From: Camelus bactrianus
Lineage: Eukaryota; Chordata; Mammalia; Artiodactyla; Camelidae
Direction of reading: 5' to 3'
Length of the DNA: 64,000 bases
NCBI RefSeq assembly: GCF_048773025.1
Contig: NC_133572.1
Span: 22,036,501-22,100,500 of the forward strand
This document shows positions 1 through 12,870 of the stretch, one piece after another. Each line of letters opens with the position of its first letter. Position 1 is the first letter of the stretch. The notes under the pieces were generated by a model. That model searched no databases. It worked only from the letters and a program-made list of their open reading frames with translations, and was not told the origin of the DNA. Made by a program: the position numbers and the translations under genes.

Positions 1-299
1 ATCTTTATTCTGGTTTCTCAGTCTGTTTCCAAGTGCCGGTTTGAAGTTCCTGCAGTTTTCACTGTAAAACCGAGTTGGAGCTAGTACCTCCCCTTATATA
101 TGTATGGAGTGGAGGTTGCGACTGAAAACAAACTTTGTGTTCCCAACAAGCTAGGTGAAGGACGGCTTTCACACGCAATTATCTCTCAGAACTGAGCATG
201 TGGAGAGACGTTCGTTCATCTGGCACAAAGGGAAGGGTTGCAGGAGATACTTTTACTGTGGCTTCTCAGGGTGTTTCCTAGTGCCGGTTTGAAGTTCCT

Positions 300-700
300 G
301 CAGTTTTCACTGTAAAAGCGAGTTGGAACTACTACCTCCCTTATACATGTATGGATTGTAGTTTGCGACTGAAAAGAAACTTTGTGTTCCCTACAAGCTT
401 GATGAAGGACGGCTTTCACACACTCTTATCTCTCTGAACTGAGCATGTGGAGAGACGTTCGTTCATCTAGCACAAAGGGAACGGTTTGCATGAAAAACTT
501 TTACTCTGGATTCTCAAGCTGTTTCCTAGTGCCGGTTTGAAGTTCCTGCAGTTTTCACTGTAAAACCGATTCGCAGCCAGTCCCTACCCATATATATGCA
601 TGGATTGCAGTTTGCAACTGAAAAGAAACTATATGTTTCCAATAAGCTAGGTGAAGGACGGCTTTCACACACACTTATCTCTCAGAACAGAACCTGTTGA
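300..700 (+). repeat. Partial HOR copy, 35-monomer offset, copy 1
   Basis: The pair of monomers ttggaactactacctcc...atgtatggattgtagtttg followed by cgcagccagtccctacc...actatatg recurs at 8986-9390, about 8,686 bp away. Both copies share gttccctacaagct and actatatgtt variants. Confidence 0.75.
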
Positions 701-1699
701 GAGACGTTCGTTCATCTAGAAAAAAATGAACCTGTGGAGGAGAAAATTTTACTCCGTTTTCTCAGGGTGTTTCCTAGTGCCGGTTTGAATATCCTGCAGT
801 TTTCACTGTAAAACCAAGTTGGAACTACTACCTCCACTTATACATGTATGGATTGTAGTTTGCGACTGAAAAGAAACTTTGTGTTCCCAGCAAGTTAGGT
901 GAAGGACCGCTTTCACACACTCATATATCTCGGAACTGAGCATGTGGAGAGACGTTCGTTCATTTGGCACAAAGGGAACGGGTTGCAGGAGAAAATTTTA
1001 CTCTAGATTATCAGGCTGTTTCCTAGTGCCGGTTTGTAGTTCCTGCAGTTTTCACTGTAAAACCGTGTTGGAACTAGAACCTCCCCATATATATGCATGG
1101 AGTGTAGTTTGTGACTGAAAGGAAACTTTGTGTTCCCAACAAGCTAGGTGAAGGACGGCTTTCACACACACTTATCTCTCAGAACTGAGCATGTGGAGAG
1201 ACGGTCGTTCATCTGGCACAAATGGAAGTGTTGCAGGAGAAACTTTTACTCTGGTTTCTCAAGTTATTTCCTAGTGCCGGTTTGAAGGTCCTGCAGTTTT
1301 CACTGTAAAACCGATTCGCAGCTAGTCCCTATCCGTACATATGCATGAAGTGGAGTTTGCAACTGAAAAGAAACTATATGTTCCCAATAAGCTAGGTGAA
1401 GGACGGCTTTCACACACAATTATGTCTCAGAACTGAGCATGAGGAGAGACGTTGTTTCATCTAGCAAAAAGGGAACGGTTTGCAGGAGAAACTTTAATTC
1501 TGGTTTCTCAGGGTGTTTCCTAGTGCCGGTTTGAATTTCCTGCAGTTTTCACTGTAATTCCGAGTTGGAGCTTTACCTCCCCATATATATGTATGGAGTG
1601 GAGTTGGTGACTGCAAAGAAATTTTGTTTTCCCAAGAAGCTAGGTGAAGGACGGCTTTCACACACACTTATCTCTCAGAACTGAGCATGTGGAGAGACA

Positions 1700-2545
1700 T
1701 TCGTTCAGCTAGCACAAAATGAACGGGTTGCAGGTGAAACTTTACTCTGGTTTCTCAGGCTGTTTCCTAGTGCCGGTTTGAAGTTCCTGCAATTTTCACT
1801 GTACAACCGAGTTGGAGATAGGTCATCCCTCTATATATGTATGGAGTGGAGGTGGCGACAGAAAAGAAAATTTGTTTTCCCATCAAGCTAGGTGAAGGAC
1901 TGCTTTCACACTCTCATATCTCTCAGAACCGAGCATGTGGAGAGACGATCGTTCATCTAGCACAAAGGGAACGGGTTGCAGGGGAAACTTTTACTCTGTT
2001 ATCTCAGGCTGTTTCCTAGTGCCGGTTTGAAGTTCCTGCACTTTTCTTTGTAAAAAAGTGTTGTAGACTTGACCTCCCCATATATATGTATGGAGTGAAG
2101 TTTGCGACTGAAAACAAACTTTGTGTTCCCAACAAGTTATGTGAAGGACGGCTTTCACACACTCTTATCTCTCAGAACTGATCATGTGGAGAGACGTTCG
2201 TTCATCTAGCACAAAGGGAACGGGTTGCAGGAGAAACTTTTACTCTGGGTTATAAGACTGTTTCCTAGTGCCGGTTTGACGTTTATGCAGTATTCACTGT
2301 AAAACTGAGTTGGCGCTAGTACCTCCGCATATATATGTTGGAGTGGGGATTGCGACTGAAAAGAAACTTTGTTTTCCCAACAAATTAGGTGAAGTACGGC
2401 TTTCACAAACACTTACTTCTCAGAACTGAGCTTATGGAGAGACGTTCCTTCATCTAGCACTAAGGGAACGGGATGCAGGAAAATTTTTCTCTGATTTTTC
2501 AGTCTGTTTCCTAGTGCCGGTTTGAAGTTCCTGCAGTTTTCACTG
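1700..2545 (+). repeat. Partial HOR copy, 11-monomer offset, copy 1
   Basis: About 845 bp (3.4 monomers) matches 4428-5273 at a constant 2,728 bp offset, which is 11 monomers. Shared unusual variants include gataggtcatccctctatatatg, the cacttttc...gtagacttgacctcc monomer, and the tttgacgtttatgcagtattcac monomer whose AT core is shortened to catatatatgttgg. Similarity stops near 2545. Confidence 0.85.
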
Positions 2546-3290
2546 TAAAACCGAGTTGGAGCTAGTACCTCACCATAGATATGCATGGAGTGGGGTTTGC
2601 AACTGAAAAGAAACTTTGTGTTCCCAACAAGCTAGGTGAAGAACGGCTTTCACCCACCCTTACCCCTCAGAACAGAACGTGTTGAGAGACGTTCGTTCAT
2701 CTATCATAAAATGAACGTGTTGCATTAGAAACTTTTACCCTGGATTCTCAGGCTGTTTCTTAGTGCCGGTTTGAAGTTCCTGCAGTTTTCACTGTACAAC
2801 CGAGTTGGAGCTAGGACCTCCCATATATATGTATGGAGTGTAGTTTGCGACTGAAAACAATCTTTCTGTTTCCAACAAGTTATGAGAAGGACGGCTTTCA
2901 CACACTCTTATCTCCCAGAACTGAGCATGTGGAGAGACGATCGTTCATCTAGCACAAAGGTAACGGGTTGCAGTAGAAAGTTTTACTCTGGTATCTCAGT
3001 CTGTTTCCTAGTGCCGGTTTGAAGTTCCTGCAGTTTTCACTGTAAAACCGAGTTGCAGCTAGTCCCTACCCATATACATGCATGGAGAGGAGTTTGCAAC
3101 TGAAAAGAATCTTTGTGTTCCCAAGAAGCTAGGTGAAGGACGGCTTTCACACACACTTATCTCTCAGAACTGATCATGTGGAGATACGTTCGTTCATCCA
3201 GCACAAATGGAACGGTTTGCAGTAGAATCTTTATTCTGGATTCTCAGGCTGTTTCCTAGTGCCTGTTTGAAGTTCCTGCAGTTTTCACTG
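2500..3290 (+). repeat. Partial HOR copy, 23-monomer offset, copy 1
   Basis: About 0.8 kb matches 8208-8998 at 5,708 bp. Shared variants include cttacccctcagaacagaacgtgttgag, gaaaacaatctttctgtttcc followed by gttatgagaagg, and a cagaactgatcatg...gagatacg monomer. Divergence between copies is moderate. Confidence 0.8.
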
Positions 3291-3499
3291 GAAAACCTAG
3301 TTGGAGCTAGTACCTCCCCTTATATATGTATGGAGTGGAGGATGCGACTGAAAACAAACTTTTTGTTCCCAGCAAGCTAGTTGAAGGACGGCTTTCACAC
3401 ACACTTATCTCTCAGAACTGAGCATGTGGAGAGACGTTCTTTCATCTAGCACAATGGGAACGGTTTGCTGGAGAGACATTTACTCTAGATTATCAGGCT

Positions 3500-3705
3500 G
3501 TTTCCTAGTGCCGGTTTGAAGTTCCTGCAGTTTTCACTGTAAAACCGTGTTGGAACTAGTACCTCCCCATAGATATGCATGGAGAGGAGTTTGCGACTGA
3601 AAGGAAACTTTGTGTTCCCAACAAGCTAAGTGAAGGCGGCTTTCACACACTCTTATCTCTCAGAACTTAGCATGTGGAGAGACGTTCGTTCATCTAAAAC
3701 AAAAT
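3500..3705 (+). repeat. Monomer with ccgtgttggaactag, related to ~4243-4445
   Basis: A monomer with accgtgttggaactagtacctcc and a shortened gctaagtgaag segment recurs about 743 bp (three monomers) downstream. The gtgaag segment is shortened in both copies. This is local duplication inside domain I. Confidence 0.65.
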
Positions 3706-4427
3706 GAACCTGTGGATGAGAAAAATTTACTCTGGTTTCTCAGAGTGTTTCCTAGAGCCGGTTTGAATTTCATGCAGTTTTCAGTGAAAACCGGGTTGGA
3801 GAAAGTACCTAATCATAGATATGCATGGAGTTGAATTTGCAACTGAAAAGAAACTTTGTGTTCCCAACATTCTAGGTGAAGGACGGCTTTCACACACACT
3901 TATCTCTCAGAACAGATCCTGTTGAGAGACGTTCGTTCATCTAGCACAAAATGAGCGGGATGCAGGAGAAAACTTTATTGTGTTTCTCAGAGTGTTTCCT
4001 AGTGCCGGTTTGAAGTTCCTGCTGTTTTAACTGTAAAACCGAGTTGGAGCTAGGACTTCCCAATCTATATGAATGGAGTGGATTTTTCGACTGAAAAGAA
4101 ACTTTGTTTTCCCAACAAGCTAGGTGAAGGACGACTTTCACACTCACTTACATCTCAGAACTGAGCATGTGGGAAGACGTTCGTTCATCTAGCAAATATT
4201 GAAAGGGTGACAGGAGAAACTTTTACTCTGATTACTCAGGATGTTTCCTAGAGCCGGTTTGAAGTTCCTGCAGTTTTCACTGTAAAACCGTGTTGGAACT
4301 AGTACCTCCCCATAGATATGCATGGAGTGGAGTTTGCGACTGAAAAGAAACTTTGTGTTCCCAACAAGCTAAGTGAAGACGGCTTTCACACACTCTTATC
4401 TCTCAGAACTTAGCATGTGGAGAGACG

Positions 4428-5273
4428 TTCGTTCAGCTAGCACAAAATGAACGGGTTGCAGGAGAAACTTTACTCTGGTTTCTCAGGCTGTTTCCTAGTG
4501 CCGGTTTGAAGTTCCTGCAGTTTTCACTGTACAACCGAGTTGGAGATAGGTCATCCCTCTATATATGTATGGAGTGGAGGTGGCGACTGAAAAGAAAATT
4601 TGTGTTCCCTTCAAGCTAGGTGAAGGACCGCTTTCACACTCTCATATCTCTCAGAACCGAGCATGTGGAGAGACGTTCGTTCATCTAGCACAAAGGGAAC
4701 GGGTTGCAGGGGAAACTTTTACTGTGTTATCTCAGGCTGTTTCCTAGTGCCGGTTTGAAGTTCCTGCACTTTTCATTGTAAAAAAGGGTTGTAGACTTGA
4801 CCTCCCCATATATATGTATGGAGTGAAGTTTGCGACTGAAAACAAACTTTGTGTTCCCAACAAGTTATGTGAAGGACGGCTTTCACACACTCTTATCTCT
4901 CAGAACTGATCATGTGGAGAGACGTTCGTTCATCTAGCACAAAGGGAACGGTTTGCAGGAGAAACTTTTACTCTGGGTTCTAAGACTGTTTCCTAGTGCC
5001 GGTTTGACGTTTATGCAGTATTCACTGTAAAACCGTGTTGGCGCTAGTACCTCCGCATATATATGTTGGAGTGGGGTTTGCGACTGAAAAGAAACTTTGT
5101 TTTCCCAACAAATTAGGTGAAGTACGGCTTTCACAAACACTTACTTCTCAGAACTGAGCTTATGGAGAGAAGTTCCTTCATCTAGCACTAAGGGAACGGG
5201 TTGCAGGAGAAATTTTTCTCTGATTTTTCAGTCTGTTTCCTAGTGCCGGTTTGAAGTTCCTGGAGTTTTCACT
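4428..5273 (+). repeat. Partial HOR copy, 11-monomer offset, copy 2
   Basis: This matches 1700-2545 with scattered substitutions, so the duplication is older than those in domains IV and V. The left limit is near the ttcagctagc variant, which both copies share; upstream of it the sequences differ. To the right, gagttggagctaggacttccccatatatatg replaces the copy 1 continuation. Confidence 0.85.
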
Positions 5274-8207
5274 GTAAAAAAGAGTTGGAGCTAGGACTTC
5301 CCCATATATATGTATGGATTGGAATTTGCGACTGAAAAGAAACTTTGTGTTCCCAAAAAGCTAGGTGAAAGACGGCTTTCACACACTCTTATCGCTCAGA
5401 ACTGAGCATGTGGAGAGACGTTCGTTCAGCTAGCACAAAGAGAACGGGTTGCAGGAGTAACTTTTACTCTGGTTTCTCAGGCTGTTTCCTAGTGCCGGTT
5501 TGAAGTTCCTGCAGTTTTCACTGTACAACCGAGTTTGAGCTAGGACATCCCTATATATATGTACGGAGTGGAGGTTGCGACTGAAAAGAAACTTTGTGTT
5601 CCCAGCAAGCTAGGTGAAGGACCGCTTTCACACTCTCATATCTCTCAGAACTAAGCATGTGGAGAGACGTTCGTTCATCTAGCACAAATGTAACGGGTTG
5701 CAGGAGAAACTTTTTCTCTGGTTTCTGAGGCTGTTTCCTAGTGCCGGGTTGAAGTTCCTGCAGTTTTCACTATAAAACCGATTCGCAGCTTGCCCCTACC
5801 CATATAAAAGCATGGAGTGGAGTTTGCAACTGAAAAGAAACTATGTGTTCCCAATAAGCTAGTTGAATGACGGCTTTCACCCACACTTATCTCTCAGAAC
5901 AAATCATGTTGAGAGACGTTCGTTCATGTAGCACAAAATGAACGGGTTGTAGGAGAAACCTATATTCTGGTTTCTCAGAGTGTTTCCTAGTGCCGGTTTG
6001 AAGTTGCTGAGTTTTCACTGTAAAACTGAGTTGGAGCTAGGATTTCCCCATCTATATGTATGGAGTGGATTTTTCGACTGAAAAGAATCTTTGTGTGCCC
6101 AACAAGCTAGGTGAAGGACGGCTTTCACACTCACTTACATCTCAGAACTGAGCATGTGGGGAGACGTTCGTTCATGTAGCACAGATTGAACGGGTGACAG
6201 GAATAACTTTTTCTCTGATTACTCAGGATGTTTCCTAGTGCCGGTTTGAAGTTCCTGCAGTTTTCACTGTAAAAACGAGTTGGAGCTTGTACCTCCCAAT
6301 ATATATGTATGGAGTGGAGATTGCGACTGAAAAGAAACTTTGTGTTTCCAACAAGGAAGGTGAAGGACGGCTTTCACACACTCTTATCACTCAGAAATGA
6401 GCATGAGGAGAGACGTTCGTTCATCTAGCACAAAGGGAACGGGTTGCAGGAGAAACATTTACTCTGGTTTCTCAGGCTGTTTCCTAGTGCCGGTTTGAAG
6501 TTCCTGCAGTTTTCACTGTAAAACCGAGTTGCAGCCAGTCCCTACCCATATATATGCATGGAGTGGAGTTTGCAACTGAAAAGAAACTATATGTTCCCAA
6601 TAAGCTAGGTGAAGGACGGCTTTCACTCACACTTATATCTCAGAAGTGAGCATGAGGAGAGACGTTCTTTCATCTAGCAAAAAGGGAACGGTTTGCAGGA
6701 GAAACTTTAATTCTGGATTTGCAGGCTTTTTCCTAGTGCCGGTTTGAAGTTCCTGCAGTTTTCACTATAAAACCGAGTTGGACCTAGGACTTCCCCATCT
6801 ATATGTATGGAGTGGAGTTTTCGACTGAAAAGAAACATTGTGTTCTCAACAAGGTAGTTGAAGGACGGCTTTCACTCTCACTTACCTCTGAGAACAGAGT
6901 ATGTGGTGAGACGTTCGTTCATCTAGCACAAATTGAAAGGGTGGCAGGAGAAACTTTTACTCTGATTACTCAGGATGTTTCCAAGTGCCGGTTTGAATTT
7001 CCTGCAGTTTTCACTGTAAAACCAAGTTTGAACTTGGACCTCCCATTATATATGTATGGAGTGGAGTTTGCGACTGAAATAAATTTGTATTCCCAACTAG
7101 CTAGTTGAAGGACGGCTTTCACACACACTTATCTCTCAGAACTGAGCATGTGGAGAGACTTTCGTTCATCTAGAACAAAATGAACCTGTGAAGGAGAAAA
7201 CTGTACTCTGGTTTCTCAGATTGTTTCCTAGTGCCGGTTTGAAGTTCCTGCAGTTTTCACTGTAAAACGGAGTTGGAGCTAGGGCTTCCCCATATATATG
7301 TATGGAGTGTAGTTTGCGACAGAAAACAAACTTTGTGTTCCCAACAAGTTATGTGATGGACAGCTTTCACACACACTTATCTCTCAGAAATGAGCATGTG
7401 GAGAGACGATCGTTCATATAACACAAAATGAACGGGTGCAGAATAAACTTTTTCTCTGGTTTCTCAGGGTGTTTCCTAGTGCCGTTTTGAAGTTCCTGCA
7501 GTTTTCAGAGTAAAACCGAGTTGGATGTAGTACCTCCCCATAGATATGCATGGAGTGGATTTGGCAACTGAAAAGAAACTTTGTGTACCAAACAAGCTAG
7601 TTGAAAGACGGCTTTCACCCACACTGATCCCTCAGAAAAGAACATGTTGAGAGACGTTCGTTCATGTAGCACAAAATGAACGGGATGCAGGAAAAACATT
7701 TACAATTGTTTCTCAGGCTGTTTCTTAGTGCCGGGTTGATGTTTCTGCAGTTTTCACTGTACAACCGAGTTCGAGCTAGTCCCTACCCATATATATGCAT
7801 GGAGAGGAGTTTGCTACTGAAAGGAATCTTTGTGTTCCCAATAAGATAGGTAAAGGACGGCTTTCACACACACTTATCTCTCAGAACTGAGCATGTGGAG
7901 AGACGTTCCTTCATCTAGCACAAAGGGAACGGGTGGCCGGAGAAACTTTTCTCAGGTTTTTCAGTCAGTTTCCTATTGCCGGTTTGAAGTTCCTGCAGTT
8001 TTCACTGTAAAACCGAGTTGCAGCTAGTTCCTACCCATATATATGTATGGAGTGGATTTTGCGACTGAAAAGAAACTTTGTTTTCCCAACAAGCTAGGTG
8101 AAGGACGGCTTTCACACACTCTTTTCTCTCAGATCTAAGCAACTGGAGAGACCATCGTTCATCTAGCACAATGTAACGAGTTGCAGTAGAAAATTTTACC
8201 CTGGTTT

Positions 8208-8998
8208 CTCAGTGTTTCCTAGTGCCGGTTTGAAGTTCCTGCAGTTTTCACTGTAAAACCGAGTTGGAGCTAGTACCTCCCCATAGATATGCATGGAGTG
8301 TAGTTTGCAACTGAAAAGAAACTTTGTGTTCCCAACAAGCTAGGTGAAGAACGGCTTTCACCCACACTTACCCCTCAGAACAGAACGTGTTGAGAGTCGT
8401 TCGTTCATTTATCACAAAATGAACGGGTTGCATTAGAAACTTTTACCCTGGATTTTCAGGCTGTTTCTTAGTGCCGGTTTGAAGTTCCTGCAGTTTTCAC
8501 TGTACAACCGAGTTGGAGCTAGGACCTCCCATATATATGTATGGAGTGTAGTTTGAGACTGAAAACAATCTTTCTGTTTCCAACAAGTTATGAGAAGGAC
8601 GGCTTTCACACACTATTATCTCTCAGAACTGAGCATGTGGAGAGACGATCGTTCATCTAACACAAAGGTAACAGGTTGCATTAGAAAGTTTTACTCTGGT
8701 TTCTCAGTCTGTTTCCTAGTGCCGGTTTGAAGTTCCTGCAGTTTTCACTGTAAACCCGAGTTGCAGCTAGTCCCTACCCATATATATTCTTGGAGAGGAG
8801 TTTGCAACTGAAAAGAATCTTTGTGTTCCCAACAAGCTAGGTGAAGGACGGCTTTCACACACACTTATCACTCAGAACTGATCATGAGGAGATACGTTCG
8901 TTCATCCAGCACAAATGGAACGGTTTGCAGGAGAATCTTTATTCTGGATTCTCAGGCTGTTTCCTAGTGCCGGTTTGAAGTTCCTGCAGTTTTCACTG
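8208..8998 (+). repeat. Partial HOR copy, 23-monomer offset, copy 2
   Basis: This is the counterpart of 2500-3290. Immediately downstream, from about 9000, the sequence switches to similarity with 300-700. Domain I is therefore a mosaic of at least two ancestral segments joined here. Confidence 0.8.
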
Positions 8999-9390
8999 TA
9001 AAACAGAGTTGGAACTACTACCTCCCCTTATACATGTATGGATTGTAGTTTGCGACTGAAAAGAAACTTTGTGTTCCCTACAAGCTAGATGAAGGACGGC
9101 TTTCACACACTCTTACCTCTCTGAACTGAGCATGTGGAGAGACGTTCGTTCATCTAGCACAATGGGAACGGTTTGCAGGAAAAAATTTACTCTTGTTTCT
9201 AAAGCTGTTTCCTAGTGCCGGTTTGAAGTTCCTGCAGTTTTCACTGTAAAACCGAGTCGCAGCCAGTCCCTACCCATATATATGCATGGAGTGGAGTTTG
9301 CAACTGAAAAGAAACTATATGTTCCCAATAAGCTAGGTGAAGGACGGCTTTCACACACACTTATGTCTCAAAACTGAGCATGAGGAGAGA
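8986..9390 (+). repeat. Partial HOR copy, 35-monomer offset, copy 2
   Basis: This matches 300-700 with a 1 bp length difference (cctcccctta against cctccctta) and scattered substitutions. A related D-type unit with actatatgttcc also lies near 1300 and 6530. Confidence 0.75.
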
Positions 9391-10189
9391 CGTTCTTTCA
9401 TCTAGCAAAAAGGGAACGGTTTGCAGGAGAAACTTTAATTCTGGTTTCTCAGGCTGTTTCCTAGTGCTGGTTTGAAGCTCCTGCAGTTTTCACCGTAAAA
9501 CCGAGTTGGAGCTAGGACCTCCCCATATAAATGTATGGAGTGGAGTTTGCGACTGAAAAGAAACTTTGTGTTCCCAACAAGCTAGTTGAAGGACGGGTTT
9601 CACACACACTTATTTCTCAGAACTGAGCATGTGGAGACACGTTCGTTCATCTAGCACAAAATGAACTGGTTGCAGGAGAAAGTTTACTCTGGTTTCTCAG
9701 TCTGTTTCCTAGTGCCGGTTTGAATTTCCTGCAGTTTGCACTGTAATACACAGTTGGAGCTGTACCTCCCCATATATATATATGGAGTGGAGTTTGGGAC
9801 TGAAAAGAAACTTTGTGTTCCCAGCAAGCTAGGTGAAGGACCGCTTTCACACTCTCATATCTGTCAGAAATGAGCATGTTGAGAGACGTTCGTTCATCTA
9901 GCACAAAAGGAACGGGTTGCAGGAGAAACTTTTACTCTGGTATCTCAGTTAGTTTCCTAGTGCCGATTTGAATTTCCTGCACTTTTCATTGTAAAAAAGG
10001 GTTGGAGACTTTGCCTCCCCATATATATTTATGGAGTGAAGTTTGCGACTGAAAACAAACCTTGTGTTCCCAACAAGTTATGTGAAAGACGGCTTTCACC
10101 CACACTTATCTCTCAGAACAAAACATGTTGAGAGTCGTTCGTTCATCTAGCACAAAATGAACGGGTTGCAGGGGAAACCATTATTCTGG

Positions 10190-10880
10190 TTTCTGAGAGT
10201 GTTTCCTAGTGCCGGTTTGAAGTTCCTGCAGTTTTCACTGTAAAAACGAGTTGGAGCTAGGACCTCCCCATATACATGCATTGAGTTGTGTTTGCAACTA
10301 AAAAGAAACTTTGTGTTCCCAACAAGCTAGTTGAATGACGGCTTTCACCCACACTTATCTCTCAGAACAGAACATGTTGAGAGACGTTCGTTCATCTAGC
10401 ACAAAATGAACGGGTTGCATGAGAAAACTTTACTCTGGTTTCTGAGGCTCTTTCCTAGTGCCGGTTTGAATTCCCTGCAGTTTTCAGTGTAAAACCGGTT
10501 TGGAGAAAGTACCTAACGATAGATATGCATGGAGTGGAGTTTGCAACTGAAAAGAAACTTTGTGTTCCCAACAACCTAGGTGAAGGACGGCTTTCACACA
10601 CACTTATCTCTCACAACAGAACCTGCTGAGAGACGTTCGTTCATCTAGCACAAAATGAACGAGTTGCAGGAGAAACCGTTTCTCTGGTTTCTCAGGCTGT
10701 TTCCTAGTGCCGGTTTGAAGTTCCTGCATTTTTCACTCTACAACCGAGTTAGAGCTAGTACCTCCCCATATATATGTATGGAGAGGAAATTGCGACTGAA
10801 AAGAAACTTTGTGTTTCCAACAAGGAAGGTGAAGGACGGCTTTCACACACACTTATCACTCAGAAATTAGCATGAGGAGA
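10190..10880 (+). repeat. 8-monomer-offset duplicate, copy 1
   Basis: About 0.7 kb matches 12180-12870 at 1,990 bp: an aaaacgagttggagctagg unit, an F unit with ctaacgatagatatgc, and an E unit with cactctacaaccgag and ggaaattgcgactg. These linked variants are not shared by other E or F units nearby. Confidence 0.8.
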
Positions 10881-12179
10881 GACGTTCGTTCATCTAGCAC
10901 AAAGGGAACGGGTTGCTGGAGAAACATTTACTGTGGTGTCTCTGGCTTTTTCCTAGTGCCAGTTTGAAGTTCCTGCAGTTTTCACTGTAAAACCGATTCG
11001 CAGCTAGGACCTCCCCATATATATTCATGGAGTGGATTTTGCAACTGAAAAGAAACTATGTGTTCCCAATAAGCTAGTTGAATGACGGCTTTCACCCACA
11101 CTTATTTCCCAGAAAAAAACATGTTGAGAGACGTTCGTTCATCTAGCACAAAATGAACAGTTTGCAGGGTAAACATTTATTCTGTTTTCTCAGATTGTTT
11201 CCTAGTGCCGATTGGAAGTTCCTCCACTTTTCACTGTAAAACCGAGTTGGAGTTAGGACTTCTCCATCTATATGTATGGAGTGGAGATTTCGACTGAAAA
11301 GAAACTTTGTGTTCCCAACAAGCTAGGTGAAGGACGGCTTTCACTCTCACTTACATCTCAGAACTGAGCATGTGGGGAGACGTTCGTTCATCTAGCACAA
11401 ATTGAACGGGTGACAGGAGTAACTTCTACTCTGATTACTCAGGATGTTTCCTAGTGCTGGTTTGAAGGTCCTGCAGTTTTCAGTGTAAAATGTAGTTGGA
11501 GCTAGGGCTTCCCCATATATATGTATGGAGTGAAATTTGCGACTGAAAAGTAACTTTGTGTTTCCAACAAGCTAGGTGAAGGTCGTCTTTCACACACTAT
11601 TATCTCTCAGAACAGAGCATGTGGAGAGACGTTCGTTCGTCAAGCACAAAATGAACCTGTGGAGGAGAAAAATTTACTCTGGTTTCTCAGAGTGTTTCCT
11701 AGTGCCGGTTTGAAGTTCCTGCAGTTTTCAGTATAAAACTGGTTTGGGGATAGTACCTAATCATAGATATGCATGGAGTGGAGTTTGCAACAGAAAAGAA
11801 ACTTTGTGTTCCCAACAAGCTAGGTGAAGGACGGCTTTCACACACACTTATCTCTCAGAACAGAACCTGTTGTGAGACGTTCGTTCATCTAGAAAAAAAT
11901 GAACCTGTGAAGGAGAAAACTTTACTCTGGTTTCTCAGAGTGTTTCCTAGTGCCGGTTTGAAGTTCCTGCATTTTTCATTGTACAACCGAGTTAGAGCTA
12001 GTACCTCCCCATATATATGTATGGAGTGGAGATTGCGACTGAAAAGAAACTTTGTGTTTCCAACAAGGAATGTGAAGGACGGCGTTCACACACTCTTATC
12101 ACTCAGAAATTAGCATGAGGAGAGACGATCGTTCATCTAGCAGAAAGGGAACTGGTTGCAGGAGAAAATTTTACTCTGT

Positions 12180-12870
12180 TTTCTCAGGGTGTTTCCTAGT
12201 GCCGGTTTGAAGTTCCTGCAGTTTTCACTGTAAAAACGAGTTGGAGCTAGGACCTTCCAATATATATGCATGGAGTAATGTTTGCAACTGAAAAGAAATT
12301 TTGTGTTCCCAACAAGCTAGTTGAATGACGGCTTTCACCCACACTTATCTCTCAGAAGAGAACGTGTTGAGAGACGTTCGTTCATCTAGCACAAAATGAA
12401 CGGGTTGCAGGAGAAAACTTTACTCTGGTTTCTCAGGCTGTTTCCTAGTGCCGGTTAGAATTCCCTGCAATTTTCAGTGTAAAACCGCGTTGGTGATAGT
12501 ACCTAACGATAGATATGCATGGAGTGGAGTTTGCAACTGAAAAGAAACTTTGTGTTCCCAACAAGCTAGGTGAAGTACGGCTTTCACACACACTTATCTC
12601 TCAGAACAGAACCTGTTGAGAGACGTTCGTTCATCTAGCACAAAATGAACGGGTTACAGGAGAAACCTTTTCTCTGGTTTCTCAGGATGTTTCCTAGTGC
12701 CGTTTTGAAGTTCCTGCATTTTTCACTCTACAACCGAGTTAGAGCTAGTACCTCCCCATATATATGTATGGAGTGGAAATTGCGACTGAATATAAACTTT
12801 GTGTTTCCAACAAGGAAGGTGAAGGACGGCTTTCACACACTCTTATCACTCAGAAATGAGCATGAGGAGA
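12180..12870 (+). repeat. 8-monomer-offset duplicate, copy 2
   Basis: This is the counterpart of 10190-10880, with the same three-monomer order and the same rare ctaacgatag and cactctacaacc variants. Upstream and downstream monomers differ between the copies. Confidence 0.8.

Larger units (their letters stand above)
1..10189 (+). repeat. Domain I: heterogeneous, poorly homogenised monomers
   Basis: Neighbouring monomers differ at many sites and no single HOR period runs through the block. The tail cacaaagggaacgg dominates here, unlike later domains where cacaaaatgaacgg is the rule. Several partial ancestral duplications are visible at offsets of 2,728, 5,708 and about 8,686 bp. D-like monomers occur near 569, 1311, 5780, 6526 and 9252; only those near 5780 and 6526 are followed by a class C unit. 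This resembles the diverged flank of a satellite array, but no array edge is present. Confidence 0.75.

Noticed and set aside
11769-12113. Longest open frame in the window, 114 codons
   Set aside because: It is a chance read-through of one and a half monomers with a low stop count; its parts recur as separate frames elsewhere in different monomers. No domain is recognisable.
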